DNA of 12,686 bases from an uncultured Eubacteriales bacterium (GCA_902796565.1 CADBPP010000046.1:1-12686); one strand, 5' to 3'; positions 1-6,112 are shown, counted from the first letter of the stretch. Numbers and translations are program-made. Notes: generated by a model not told the origin, from the letters alone.

Positions 1-82
1 CCGAGATAACAGAAAAGAACCCAGGAAGACAACTTCAAAATCAGCAATAAACTTCGTATACAGATTAGCATAAAATAAGATA

Positions 83-105
83 ATAGTATTTTGTTACATC
101 TAAAA
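83..105 (+). repeat. Left terminal inverted repeat of the IS630 element
   Basis: These 23 bases match the reverse complement of 1305-1327 at 18 positions, with the inner ten (ACATCTAAAA, 96-105) identical. The repeat is preceded by TA at 81-82. The exact outer end is inferred from the TA rule. Confidence 0.8.
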
Positions 106-106
106 G

Positions 107-135
107 TTGTATAAAATATAATTCTATGGTATGAT
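107..135 (+). promoter_or_regulatory. Likely promoter of the IS630 transposase
   Basis: A -35-like TTGTAT (107-112) is followed after 17 bases by a -10-like TATGAT (130-135), just inside the left repeat. An AGGAG ribosome site (155-159) lies nine bases before the ATG at 169. Spacing and positions are those of a sigma-A promoter. The assignment is by eye. Confidence 0.55.
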
Positions 136-168
136 ATACTCATCATAGGATCTAAGGAGTATATCACC

Positions 169-630
169 ATGCCATCTGTTAAGTACGTTATTGAGCTCTC
201 TGACGATGACCGTAAAACACTTCTTGATATTGTCGCGAAAGGTGCTTCTCCGGCCAAAACTATACTCAGGGCTAACATCCTGCTTGCATCCGATCGTAAC
301 AATAAGAAACATATGACTGTCGCGGAAATCGCTGATGCTTATCATACGAGTCCCACTACTGTCCAGAATGTTCGGACTGCATACGCTACCAATGGCCTGG
401 AAGCCACCATTAACCGCAAGAAGCGTGAAACACCACCGGTTCCGCCTAAGGTTACCGGAGATGTGGAAGCACATATCATTGCCCTTGCCTGCGGTGAACC
501 TCCAGAAGGATACAGCAAGTGGACACTGCGTCTTCTTGCCGATAAGTGCGTTGAGCTCAACTATGCGGAATCACTGTCCCATGTGACGGTATCCCGTATC
601 CTAAAAAAAACGAATATAAGCCTCACCTGA
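169..630 (+). CDS. IS630 transposase, upstream frame (orfA, helix-turn-helix part)
   Basis: This 153-residue frame starts at an ATG with AGGAG nine bases upstream. It holds the N-terminal DNA-binding half of an IS630 transposase. Residues from about 46 to 75 (TVAEIADAYHTSPTTVQNV and following) look like a helix-turn-helix that would recognise the terminal repeats, followed by the basic stretch NRKKRE. The C-terminal part resembles the linker region that precedes the DDE domain. The frame ends early at TGA 628-630, with a tail (TNISLT) that looks unrelated to the family. A -1 slip on the A run at 603-610 instead continues into orfB as LKK-NEYKPHLKKCW, which is the expected family sequence. The unslipped product would be a truncated DNA-binding protein that could act as a repressor, as in other IS elements; that role is inference. 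Confidence 0.85.
   Translation: MPSVKYVIELSDDDRKTLLDIVAKGASPAKTILRANILLASDRNNKKHMTVAEIADAYHTSPTTVQNVRTAYATNGLEATINRKKRETPPVPPKVTGDVEAHIIALACGEPPEGYSKWTLRLLADKCVELNYAESLSHVTVSRILKKTNISLT
603..610 (+). promoter_or_regulatory. Slippery A run, probable -1 frameshift site
   Basis: In the orfA frame the codons read CTA AAA AAA ACG, giving the heptamer A AAA AAA (603-609), a classic -1 slippery sequence. After slipping, reading resumes at AAC (609) then GAA TAT AAG, which gives the conserved NEYKPHLKK of the DDE half. Eight consecutive A could also let RNA polymerase slip. Programmed frameshifting is known for some IS families, including IS630 members. I did not identify a convincing stimulatory hairpin downstream. 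Confidence 0.7.
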
Positions 631-1310
631 AAAAGTGCTGGTGTATTCCTCCCCATCAGAATGCAGCCTTTGTCGCAGCTATGGAGGATGTCCTTGCTGT
701 TTACAGCAGACCATATGATCAGGACTTCCCTGTTGTCTGTATGGACGAAAAGCCTGTGCAGTTTTTCGCTAATGCACGTAAAAGCCTCAGATCCAGGGAC
801 GGACGAATAGAGTATGAGGATAATGAGTACATCCGTAATGGAACTGCATGTATCTTCATATTCACCGAACCATTGAATGGATGGAGGTATGCCGATGCCC
901 GGGAACACCGTACCAGGGAAGACTGGGCCCATCAGATCAAGTGGTTGTTGGATGAACAGTATCCCGATGCCAGAAAGGTCGTGCTGGTTATGGATAACCT
1001 TAATACGCACTCAACGGCATCCCTTTATCATACATTTGAACCATCGGAAGCATTCCGACTCGCCAGCAGACTTGAAATCCATTACACACCAAAACATGGC
1101 AGTTGGATGAATATCGCTGAGATCGAACTGTCCGCACTGGGTAGGCAGTGCATAGGATCAAATCGTATACCTGATCTGGATACGCTCAGAGGATTACTCC
1201 AACCATGGTATGTCGACCGTAACAGAAAACAGATCGGGGTCCAATGGCAATTCACAACTGATGATGCCCGGGTAAAACTCAGGCGTCTTTATCCAATAAT
1301 CAATTTTTAG
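609..1310 (+). CDS. IS630 transposase, downstream frame (orfB, DDE catalytic domain)
   Basis: This frame is read after the -1 slip at 603-609. Its first internal ATG is at 681, but that start has no good ribosome site and would drop conserved residues (NEYKPHLKKCWCIPP), so translation probably enters from orfA. The catalytic DDE triad is visible: Asp in CMDEKP (codon at 744), Asp in VMDNLNTHS (993), and Glu in NIAEIE (1119, or the Glu at 1125). The motif HGSWMN before the last Glu is typical of IS630. The domain would cut and join DNA at the terminal repeats and insert at TA. The stop codon TAG (1308-1310) overlaps the right repeat. No internal stop or missing catalytic residue was seen, so the enzyme could be functional if the slip occurs. 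Confidence 0.85.
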   Translation, partial: NEYKPHLKKCWCIPPHQNAAFVAAMEDVLAVYSRPYDQDFPVVCMDEKPVQFFANARKSLRSRDGRIEYEDNEYIRNGTACIFIFTEPLNGWRYADAREHRTREDWAHQIKWLLDEQYPDARKVVLVMDNLNTHSTASLYHTFEPSEAFRLASRLEIHYTPKHGSWMNIAEIELSALGRQCIGSNRIPDLDTLRGLLQPWYVDRNRKQIGVQWQFTTDDARVKLRRLYPIINF

Positions 1311-1327
1311 ATGTTACAGAGTAATAG
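1305..1327 (-). repeat. Right terminal inverted repeat of the IS630 element
   Basis: This is the partner of the repeat at 83-105 (five mismatches in 23). It is followed by TA at 1328-1329, the presumed duplicated target. It overlaps the last bases of the transposase gene. Confidence 0.8.
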
Positions 1328-1464
1328 TATCCCGGGCTTCGGATACTGTGTGCTTTTATAGCAGTATTGATCAGTTTTCGACCTGTTGCAGCGGACCGTC
1401 ACAGGACGCTCTCCGTTCGCTGCTCCGGGCATTACTCGGATACGGAGAAGTCCTTCCCCGGATC

Positions 1465-2220
1465 TCAGTCTTTTATGTCCAGTTCCACCGGGCAGTGGTC
1501 GCTTCCCATGATATCGGTATGTATCTTCGCGTCCTCAAGCCGGTCTCTGAGAGCGTCTGATACCACGAAGTAGTCTATGCGCCAGCCAGCGTTCTTTTCC
1601 CTGGAATGGAACATGTAGCTCCACCAGGAATATATGCCCTCCAGGTCCGGATAGAACCAGCGGAAGGTGTCCGTGAAACCGCTTTCCAGAAGAGCCGAGA
1701 ACTTATCCCTTTCTTCAATGGTGAAGCCTGCGTTGCGGGTGTTGGTCTTCGGATTTTTCAGGTCTATCTCTCTGTGAGCAACGTTAAGGTCGCCGCACAT
1801 TATGACGGGTTTTCTTTCTTCCAGCTTCTTCAGGTAGGAGAGCATGTCCTCCTCCCACTTCATCCTGTAATCGAGCCTGGCAAGCTCCCTCTGGGAGTTC
1901 GGCACGTAAACGCATACAAGATAAAAGTCGGGGTATTCCGCTGTTATGAGCCTTCCCTCATGGTCGTGTTCGTCGATGCCCATGCCGTAGGAGACCGACA
2001 GGGGCTCCGGGCGGCTGAGCAGCGCCGTGCCGGAATAGCCCTTCTTGTCTGCGCAGCAGAAATATTCATGGTATCCCTCGAGCCCCGTCTCTGCCTGGCC
2101 CGGGGACATCTTCGTCTCCTGGAGGCATATGACGTCGGCGTCGAGCCCTTTCATAGAATCGGTGAAGCCCTTCGTGAGACAGGCCCTCAGGCCGTTAACG
2201 TTCCAGCTTATCAGTTTCAT
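1465..2220 (-). CDS. exoA: Exodeoxyribonuclease III (AP endonuclease, ExoA/Xth)
   Basis: A 251-residue Mg-dependent endonuclease/exonuclease/phosphatase-fold enzyme that cuts DNA 5' of abasic sites in base-excision repair and removes 3' blocking groups. The family signatures are all present: ISWNVNGLR at the N-terminus (Asn7), CLQETK (Glu35), VYVPN, CGDLNVAH (Asp144, Asn146), NAGWRIDYF, and the C-terminal GSDHCPVEL (catalytic Asp241, His242). Length is normal. The ATG overlaps the end of the upstream PAP2 gene by 26 bases, and its AAAGG ribosome site lies inside that gene, so the two are co-transcribed and probably translationally coupled. The 135 bases between its stop and the IS element contain one partial hairpin (CTCCGT/ACGGAG) but no clear terminator with a T tract. 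Uracil-DNA glycosylase, which makes its substrate, is encoded about 10 kb away in the same window. Confidence 0.95.
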   Translation of the reverse strand: MKLISWNVNGLRACLTKGFTDSMKGLDADVICLQETKMSPGQAETGLEGYHEYFCCADKKGYSGTALLSRPEPLSVSYGMGIDEHDHEGRLITAEYPDFYLVCVYVPNSQRELARLDYRMKWEEDMLSYLKKLEERKPVIMCGDLNVAHREIDLKNPKTNTRNAGFTIEERDKFSALLESGFTDTFRWFYPDLEGIYSWWSYMFHSREKNAGWRIDYFVVSDALRDRLEDAKIHTDIMGSDHCPVELDIKD

Positions 2221-3109
2221 TCCTCTGGCCTTTCTTCTGTATAGCGGCTATGATGAGCGGATACAACAGCATCGCCCATATTATCATGATGAAATATCTG
2301 ACGGCGGATGCCGGGGAGGACTCCCCGAGGACGACCTTCAGTCCGCTTTTGAGGCCCAGAAGCACTCCTGCTCCGACGATCACCTTCAAAGGCTGCATCC
2401 ATAGGCGGGAGCAGCTTTCCCGGAAACGGATATATTTCGTTTCGATGCAGAACGATATCGAAAAGGCTGTCGCCGCGCCCGTCATCTTGCAGATGTCGTT
2501 AAGGTAGGCGTCCTCGACCTGCCCGGAGGCATACAGGTGATAAACGTATCCGGTGCATACGGCGGCGATGACGATCAGGATGATCGCCATTAATATATCG
2601 TCCGTTTTCCCGCGGCTGTCGATGACTTTGTCCGTTATCCATACCACGGCAATGGTAAAGATGAGGGCCGCGATCACATCCTCAGGAGTATGCACGCCCA
2701 TATACATGCGGGAAAAGCCTATGAAAAGCATTATGACGACACACAGTATCTTCTGCCAAGTCCTGTTCAGGTTGAACATAAGAGTGCCGAAAATGGCGGC
2801 TGCAGACTGGGTATGGCAGCTGGGAAAGGAATAGCCTGTCGCGCTAGGCAGGGCGCTCTCCACCGGAGGGAAAGAGGGGTCCCTGACCCAGGGACGGGGC
2901 ACCCTGAAGATCACCTTCATCGTCTGTGCTCCCAGTCCGGAGAAAAAGTATGTGAAGCCTATCCTGTAGGCTAGATTCTTGTTGACGCACCAGTAGATGA
3001 TGAGCAGCATCATCATGGCGAAAACTTCTTCGCCCACGATGGATGCGTAGCGGATGACGGCAGTGAGCAGTTCGCTTCTGATGCCTGCGAGAAACCATAG
3101 TATTTTCAA
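2195..3109 (-). CDS. PAP2-family membrane phosphatase
   Basis: A 304-residue multi-pass membrane protein with the three-part PAP2 active site: KVIFRVPRP (Lys65, Arg72), FPSCH (residues 95-99, His99) and SRMYMGVHTPED (Arg134, nucleophile His140, Asp144). Such enzymes remove phosphate from lipid phosphates or diphosphates such as phosphatidate or undecaprenyl diphosphate at the outer face of the membrane. The substrate cannot be chosen from sequence. Motif two has Cys98 where most members have Gly. Hydrophobic segments occur both before the motifs (about 30-60) and after them (about 120-160, 170-190, 240-295), giving a longer C-terminal membrane part than a minimal PAP2 protein. The start is TTG at 3109, with AGGA 12 bases upstream, a somewhat long spacing; no better in-frame start precedes the first membrane segment. 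It is the first gene of an operon with exoA. Confidence 0.88.
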   Translation of the reverse strand: MKILWFLAGIRSELLTAVIRYASIVGEEVFAMMMLLIIYWCVNKNLAYRIGFTYFFSGLGAQTMKVIFRVPRPWVRDPSFPPVESALPSATGYSFPSCHTQSAAAIFGTLMFNLNRTWQKILCVVIMLFIGFSRMYMGVHTPEDVIAALIFTIAVVWITDKVIDSRGKTDDILMAIILIVIAAVCTGYVYHLYASGQVEDAYLNDICKMTGAATAFSISFCIETKYIRFRESCSRLWMQPLKVIVGAGVLLGLKSGLKVVLGESSPASAVRYFIMIIWAMLLYPLIIAAIQKKGQRNETDKLER

Positions 3110-3146
3110 TTGTCAGTTCCATCCTTTCGAAATGAATACATTTCTG

Positions 3147-3155
3147 ATTATATCA
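3147..3155 (-). promoter_or_regulatory. Extended -10 promoter for the PAP2-exoA operon
   Basis: Read on the minus strand, these bases are TGATATAAT, a perfect TATAAT with the TGn extension, about 37 bases upstream of the TTG start. No good -35 hexamer was found at 16-18 bases, which is tolerable for extended -10 promoters. Confidence 0.55.
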
Positions 3156-3215
3156 CTCACAGAGCTTTAACCCCCATATTCCCGAGTTATTATTACGAGA
3201 TGCCTCCGAATGGGA

Positions 3216-3221
3216 TATAAT
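3216..3221 (+). promoter_or_regulatory. -10 element of the divergent promoter for the metallophosphoesterase gene
   Basis: TATAAT on the plus strand, 25 bases before the GTG start at 3247. An upstream TTACGA (3193-3198) at 17 bases is only a weak -35. GAAGGATG (3231-3238) is the ribosome site. Confidence 0.45.
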
Positions 3222-3246
3222 AGTCATAAAGAAGGATGATCCGCCT

Positions 3247-4253
3247 GTGCTTTTTCTGTGCTCCGCCTTTCGGCTGATCGCAGCTTCGGGCATCGCGTAT
3301 CTTCTCATGGCCGTGAACCATTTCCTTAGCTGGAATGCGGGGTATCCCCTCGGCGCGCTGTATATAGTACTTATGGCTATGGCGGGAGCGGATCTGATCC
3401 GCGGCATTTTTGTCATGGTGAGCGGACGCAGGCCGGCGAAAAAGACCGTGCTGGCGCTTAGGTGTGCCGCAGCCGCGGCGATCTTTCTGTGGGGAACGGT
3501 GAACATGCAGATGATCTCTCCTCTGGAGCACGTCTACACTTCCCCAAGATCGATCAGCCCCATACCTTCGTATTCATTTCGGACATACATTACGGCTCCT
3601 CCCAGGATCCCGCCCTCGTCAGAAAGGCCCTGGAGGAAGTGGAGGAGCTCGGGCCGGAATTCATCGTACTGGGCGGGGATATCACGTACGAGTTCACCAC
3701 TATGGAGGAGATGCTTGAGATATATCGCATGTTCGGAGAAATGGATATCCCCGTGTACTATGTGTACGGAAACCATGACCGTCAGCCTAATGCGGACATG
3801 ATCGGAGGAGCGTCCTATTCTCCTCAGGAGCTGGAACAGGCCATCGCCGGATGCGGCATACGGATACTGAAAGACGAATGGGTGTATGCCGCTCCGGACG
3901 TGGTGCTGGTGGCCAGGGAGGATATCAGCGTCGAAGGACGTATTGAGCTTACCGCTCTGCCTGAGAGGCCCGAGGACGCCTACATCATATGGATCGATCA
4001 TTCGCCCTATCAGGATGATGAGATCGCTTCCTCGGGAGCCGATCTGCAGCTTTCCGGACATTCCCATGCCGGTCAGCTGTTTCCTCTGAGGACCGTCTAC
4101 AGGCTCGGGGTCAGATGCATCTGGGAAGATTACCTCGTGGGCACAACAAGGGTATATGTATCCTCCGGCTTCGGCGGATGGTACATTCCTTTCCGTACCG
4201 AAAAGACATGCAATTATGAAGTGATCACCATCATGCCCGGACAGCAGAAGTAA
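3247..4253 (+). pseudogene. Membrane-anchored metallophosphoesterase gene with a frame break
   Basis: The first frame starts at GTG 3247 with GAAGGATG eight bases upstream and encodes about 98 residues with three hydrophobic segments (LIAASGIAYLLMAV, LGALYIVLMAMAGADLI, CAAAAAIFLWGTV). It would run on to 3801 as low-quality sequence. The catalytic domain continues in the frame one base back, starting with FPKIDQPHTFVFISDIHYG. The join is best placed near the C run at 3542-3545, where adding one base would give a single protein of about 335 residues with an N-terminal membrane anchor and a C-terminal phosphoesterase. The break could be a real mutation, a sequencing error or, less likely, programmed; the run of four C is not a standard slippery heptamer. 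The gene is otherwise uninterrupted, so decay, if real, is recent. Confidence 0.7.
3462..4253 (+). CDS. Calcineurin-like metallophosphoesterase catalytic domain (YkuE-type)
   Basis: This frame carries all the metal-binding motifs of the calcineurin-like phosphoesterase family: SDIHYG (Asp codon 3582, His 3588), VLGGDITYE (Asp 3678), YGNHD (Asn 3771, His 3774), WIDHSP and SGHSHAG (His 4059 and 4065). These bind two metal ions and hydrolyse phosphodiesters or phosphomonoesters. YkuE-like relatives are membrane- or wall-associated and some act on lipid-linked substrates; the substrate here is unknown. The first 27 or so residues of the frame (from GTG 3462) are out-of-frame reading of the membrane region, and I see no good ribosome site for an independent start, so the domain is probably the C-terminal part of the product beginning at 3247. 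The C-terminus (VYVSSGFGGWYIPFR) is typical of the family. Confidence 0.85.
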   Translation: MCRSRGDLSVGNGEHADDLSSGARLHFPKIDQPHTFVFISDIHYGSSQDPALVRKALEEVEELGPEFIVLGGDITYEFTTMEEMLEIYRMFGEMDIPVYYVYGNHDRQPNADMIGGASYSPQELEQAIAGCGIRILKDEWVYAAPDVVLVAREDISVEGRIELTALPERPEDAYIIWIDHSPYQDDEIASSGADLQLSGHSHAGQLFPLRTVYRLGVRCIWEDYLVGTTRVYVSSGFGGWYIPFRTEKTCNYEVITIMPGQQK

Positions 4254-4433
4254 GCCCCGGACAACGGATATTGAAGGAAAAACGACTTAATAAAGATAGC
4301 TCCCCGATATCCTCTTCAGGGAGACTCCGCTTCATGCCTCATGCAGGGTTTGTTGGCAAACAGACCGCTGCAGGCTTTGGAAAAGCGATTCTTATGATAA
4401 AATATAATAAGTGCACAGAGAAAGAGGTACGGC
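4254..4433 (+). other. Intergenic region with weak hairpins and a possible promoter
   Basis: These 180 bases hold no gene that I can support. Two small hairpins are visible (CTCCC/GGGAG around 4302-4324 and GTTTG-TTGG-CAAAC around 4348-4361), neither followed by a T tract. A TATAAT at 4403-4408 lies 25 bases before the next start, but the nearest TTGGAA (4377-4382) is 20 bases upstream, too far for a good -35. Confidence 0.4.
4403..4408 (+). promoter_or_regulatory. Candidate -10 box for the LURP-one/mrp operon
   Basis: TATAAT about 26 bases before the TTG start at 4434, with AGAGG just upstream of that start. No -35 at normal spacing was found, so this is only a candidate. Confidence 0.4.
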
Positions 4434-4925
4434 TTGAAACTTACGATAAGACAGAAGGTCCTTAAGCTGCTGGATACTTTTGAGATGACCGATGAGACCG
4501 GACAGATGATCTTTACCGCCCGGGGACGAATATCTGTCAGCAAGAGGATCGATGTTTTCGATTCCACAGGAGAGAGAGTGGGTTATGTCCGGGAAAGGCT
4601 GGTGGACCTGCTGCCCCATTACATGATATATGAGGGAGAGGAGCATATCGGGGACATCGTCAAGACCATCAGCCCCGTAAGAGACCGCTTTTCTTTCACC
4701 TTCAACAGATGGGTGGTAAAGGCGGACATAATCCGCTTCAGTTACGAGATACTGGACGGGAGGCGCTTCGTCGCGAAAATATCGCGAAGGGCCGCGAGGG
4801 TCGTTCACCCGGTATACGATATCGAGGTGGCGGATGACCGCGACGCCGTCCGTGTGGTGCTGGCGCTGATGGCCATACTGGCAATGAATTCGGAAGAAGA
4901 CGAAAATAAACTCAGGAGAAGATAA
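4434..4925 (+). CDS. LURP-one-related (YxjI-type) protein
   Basis: A 163-residue protein resembling the LURP-one/DUF567 family, a tubby-like beta barrel of unknown biochemical function. Visible features are the N-terminal IRQKVLKLLDTFEMTDETG, the repeated short beta strands alternating with turns (VFDSTGERVGYVRERL, YMIYEGEEHIGDIVK, WVVKADIIRFSYEILDG), and the C-terminal helix AVRVVLALMAILAMNS, matching the family pattern in order and length. The start is TTG with AGAGG upstream; no ATG in frame precedes the conserved N-terminus. The end is basic (NKLRRR). The stop lies two bases before the mrp start, and the mrp ribosome site (AGGAG) is inside this gene, so the two form one operon. That placement suggests a shared role but does not show one. 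Family assignment is by recognition of the pattern, without a profile search. Confidence 0.72.
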   Translation: MKLTIRQKVLKLLDTFEMTDETGQMIFTARGRISVSKRIDVFDSTGERVGYVRERLVDLLPHYMIYEGEEHIGDIVKTISPVRDRFSFTFNRWVVKADIIRFSYEILDGRRFVAKISRRAARVVHPVYDIEVADDRDAVRVVLALMAILAMNSEEDENKLRRR

Positions 4926-4927
4926 TA

Positions 4928-6094
4928 ATGGCTGAAAAATGTGACAAGGACTGCGCGGAGTGCAAGGAGAACTGCGACGAGAGGGATCCCAAAAGCTTCC
5001 GGGTCGCGGGAAATGACAACAGCAGAGTAAAGAAGATCATCGGCGTGGTGAGCGGCAAGGGAGGGGTCGGCAAGTCCCTGATAACCGCCCTTATGGCCGC
5101 CAGTGCTTCAAGGGAAGGATATTCGACGGCTATACTGGACGCGGATGTCACGGGGCCTTCTATCCCCATGATGTTCGGAGTCCACGCGAAGGCCTCCGCC
5201 TCGCCCCTGGGCATCAGGCCCGAGGTGAGCGAAGGCGGGATCAGGATGATGTCCCTGAACCTTATAATGGACAACGAGACCGACCCCGTGATCTGGAGAG
5301 GGCCCGTTATAGCGGGACTTGTTAAACAGTTCTGGACCGACGTGGCGTGGGGAGACGTGGACGTGATGTTCATCGACATGCCCCCGGGAACCGGAGACGT
5401 TCCCCTTACGGTGTTCCAGTCCCTTCCCGTTGACGGGATAATAATAGTATCCACTCCCCAGGAACTGGTGGGAATGATAGTCCAGAAGGCTCTCAACATG
5501 GCAAAGACCATGGGAGTCCCCGTACTGGGCCTGGTGGAGAACATGAGCTGGATAGAATGTCCCGACTGCGGCAAGAAGATAAACCTCTTCGGAGAGAGCC
5601 GCATCGACAAAGAGGCTGAGAAGCACGGCCTCAAAGTGCTCGCAAAACTGCCTATAAGGCCGGAGATCGCGTCCCGCTGCGATGTGGGAATGGTCGAGAG
5701 CCTTATATATAATGAAATCGATGTTGCCTTCAGGCAGGTAGCCAGGGCAATAGGACTGGAGGAAACTATGAACGAAGAACTGCTGGAAGAAGAGTATGAT
5801 GACGATGCGGAGTATGTTACTCTGACATTTGAGTCCGAAGACGGTTCAGAGGTCGAAGAGGTGGAGTGTGAGGTGTACGGCGTATTCACATGCGACGGCA
5901 AGGAATACATCGCCCTTCTTCCCACCGATGATGAGGACGACGTCTACATCTACGGATACAAGGAGCTGGAAGACGGCGACTACGATCTGATAGATCTGGA
6001 CGATGAAGAGTTCGAAAAGGCCGCTGACGCTCTTGACAAGCTCCTCGACGAGGATGACTGCGACTGCGGATGCTGCGATGACGACGAGGAGTGA
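4928..6094 (+). CDS. mrp: Mrp/NBP35 Fe-S carrier ATPase fused to a C-terminal DUF1292 domain
   Basis: A 388-residue protein in two parts. Residues 1 to about 275 are an Mrp/ApbC/NBP35-type P-loop ATPase that carries and delivers iron-sulfur clusters: a Cys cluster at the N-terminus (Cys5, 9, 12, 16), the deviant Walker A SGKGGVGKS (42-50), DADVTGPS, IDMPPGTGD, STPQELV, and the cluster-binding CPDC (Cys211, Cys214). The N-terminal DUF59 domain of some Mrp proteins is absent. Residues from about 290 to 375 look like DUF1292 (YrzB family): YVTLTFESEDG, CEVYGVFTCDGKEYIALLP, VYIYGY, and a very acidic end. DUF1292 is usually a small separate protein of unknown function. The junction is in frame at ETMNEELL, where an internal GGAGG and ATG 5768 could also start the domain alone. 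The C-terminus has a CDCGCC cluster. AGGAG precedes the ATG, which is two bases after the LURP-one gene. Confidence 0.88.
   Translation: MAEKCDKDCAECKENCDERDPKSFRVAGNDNSRVKKIIGVVSGKGGVGKSLITALMAASASREGYSTAILDADVTGPSIPMMFGVHAKASASPLGIRPEVSEGGIRMMSLNLIMDNETDPVIWRGPVIAGLVKQFWTDVAWGDVDVMFIDMPPGTGDVPLTVFQSLPVDGIIIVSTPQELVGMIVQKALNMAKTMGVPVLGLVENMSWIECPDCGKKINLFGESRIDKEAEKHGLKVLAKLPIRPEIASRCDVGMVESLIYNEIDVAFRQVARAIGLEETMNEELLEEEYDDDAEYVTLTFESEDGSEVEEVECEVYGVFTCDGKEYIALLPTDDEDDVYIYGYKELEDGDYDLIDLDDEEFEKAADALDKLLDEDDCDCGCCDDDEE
5768..6094 (+). CDS. Possible nested start: stand-alone DUF1292 protein
   Basis: ATG 5768 (Met281 of the Mrp fusion) is preceded by GGAGG (5758-5762) at five bases, a ribosome site as good as any true one in this window. 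Initiation here would yield a 108-residue acidic protein comprising the whole DUF1292 domain, about the size of stand-alone YrzB-type proteins. It is in the same frame as mrp, so the cell could make both the fusion and the free domain. This is an inference from the ribosome site and the domain boundary. GGAGG also encodes ordinary residues of the fusion and may be fortuitous. Confidence 0.4.
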   Translation: MNEELLEEEYDDDAEYVTLTFESEDGSEVEEVECEVYGVFTCDGKEYIALLPTDDEDDVYIYGYKELEDGDYDLIDLDDEEFEKAADALDKLLDEDDCDCGCCDDDEE

Positions 6095-6112
6095 TCTTTA
6101 ACGATCAGCCGG

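Larger units (their letters stand above)
83..1327 (+). mobile_element. IS630-family insertion sequence, complete
   Basis: The element is 1245 bp, bounded by imperfect inverted repeats (83-105 and 1305-1327, 18 of 23 positions matching) and flanked on both sides by TA (81-82 and 1328-1329). TA is the target dinucleotide that IS630/Tc1-mariner elements duplicate. Inside is one transposase in two frames, 169-630 and 609-1310. Reading through a -1 slip on the A run at 603-610 gives a continuous protein of about 380 residues, the usual size for the family, with an N-terminal helix-turn-helix region and a C-terminal DDE domain. The transposase stop codon lies inside the right repeat. The element is clearly more AT-rich than the genes to its right, which fits arrival by transfer. 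It sits downstream of the 3' end of exoA and does not visibly interrupt a gene. It appears intact and may be active. Confidence 0.9.

Noticed and set aside
1330..1464. A remnant gene or a terminator between the IS element and exoA
   Set aside because: Short open frames there lack motifs and ribosome sites, and the CTCCGT/ACGGAG pairing has a long loop and no T tract.
1606..2404. Plus-strand open frames of 212 and 119 residues opposite exoA and the PAP2 gene
   Set aside because: Both are antisense to genes with complete catalytic motifs and have no good start signals.
4300..4365. A terminator after the metallophosphoesterase gene
   Set aside because: The two small hairpins are only five base pairs each and have no T tract.
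4912..5925. A 337-residue open frame on the minus strand across mrp
   Set aside because: It lies antisense to the Mrp ATPase, is very Ser/Thr/Pro-rich, has no recognisable motif, and arises from codon bias of the true gene.
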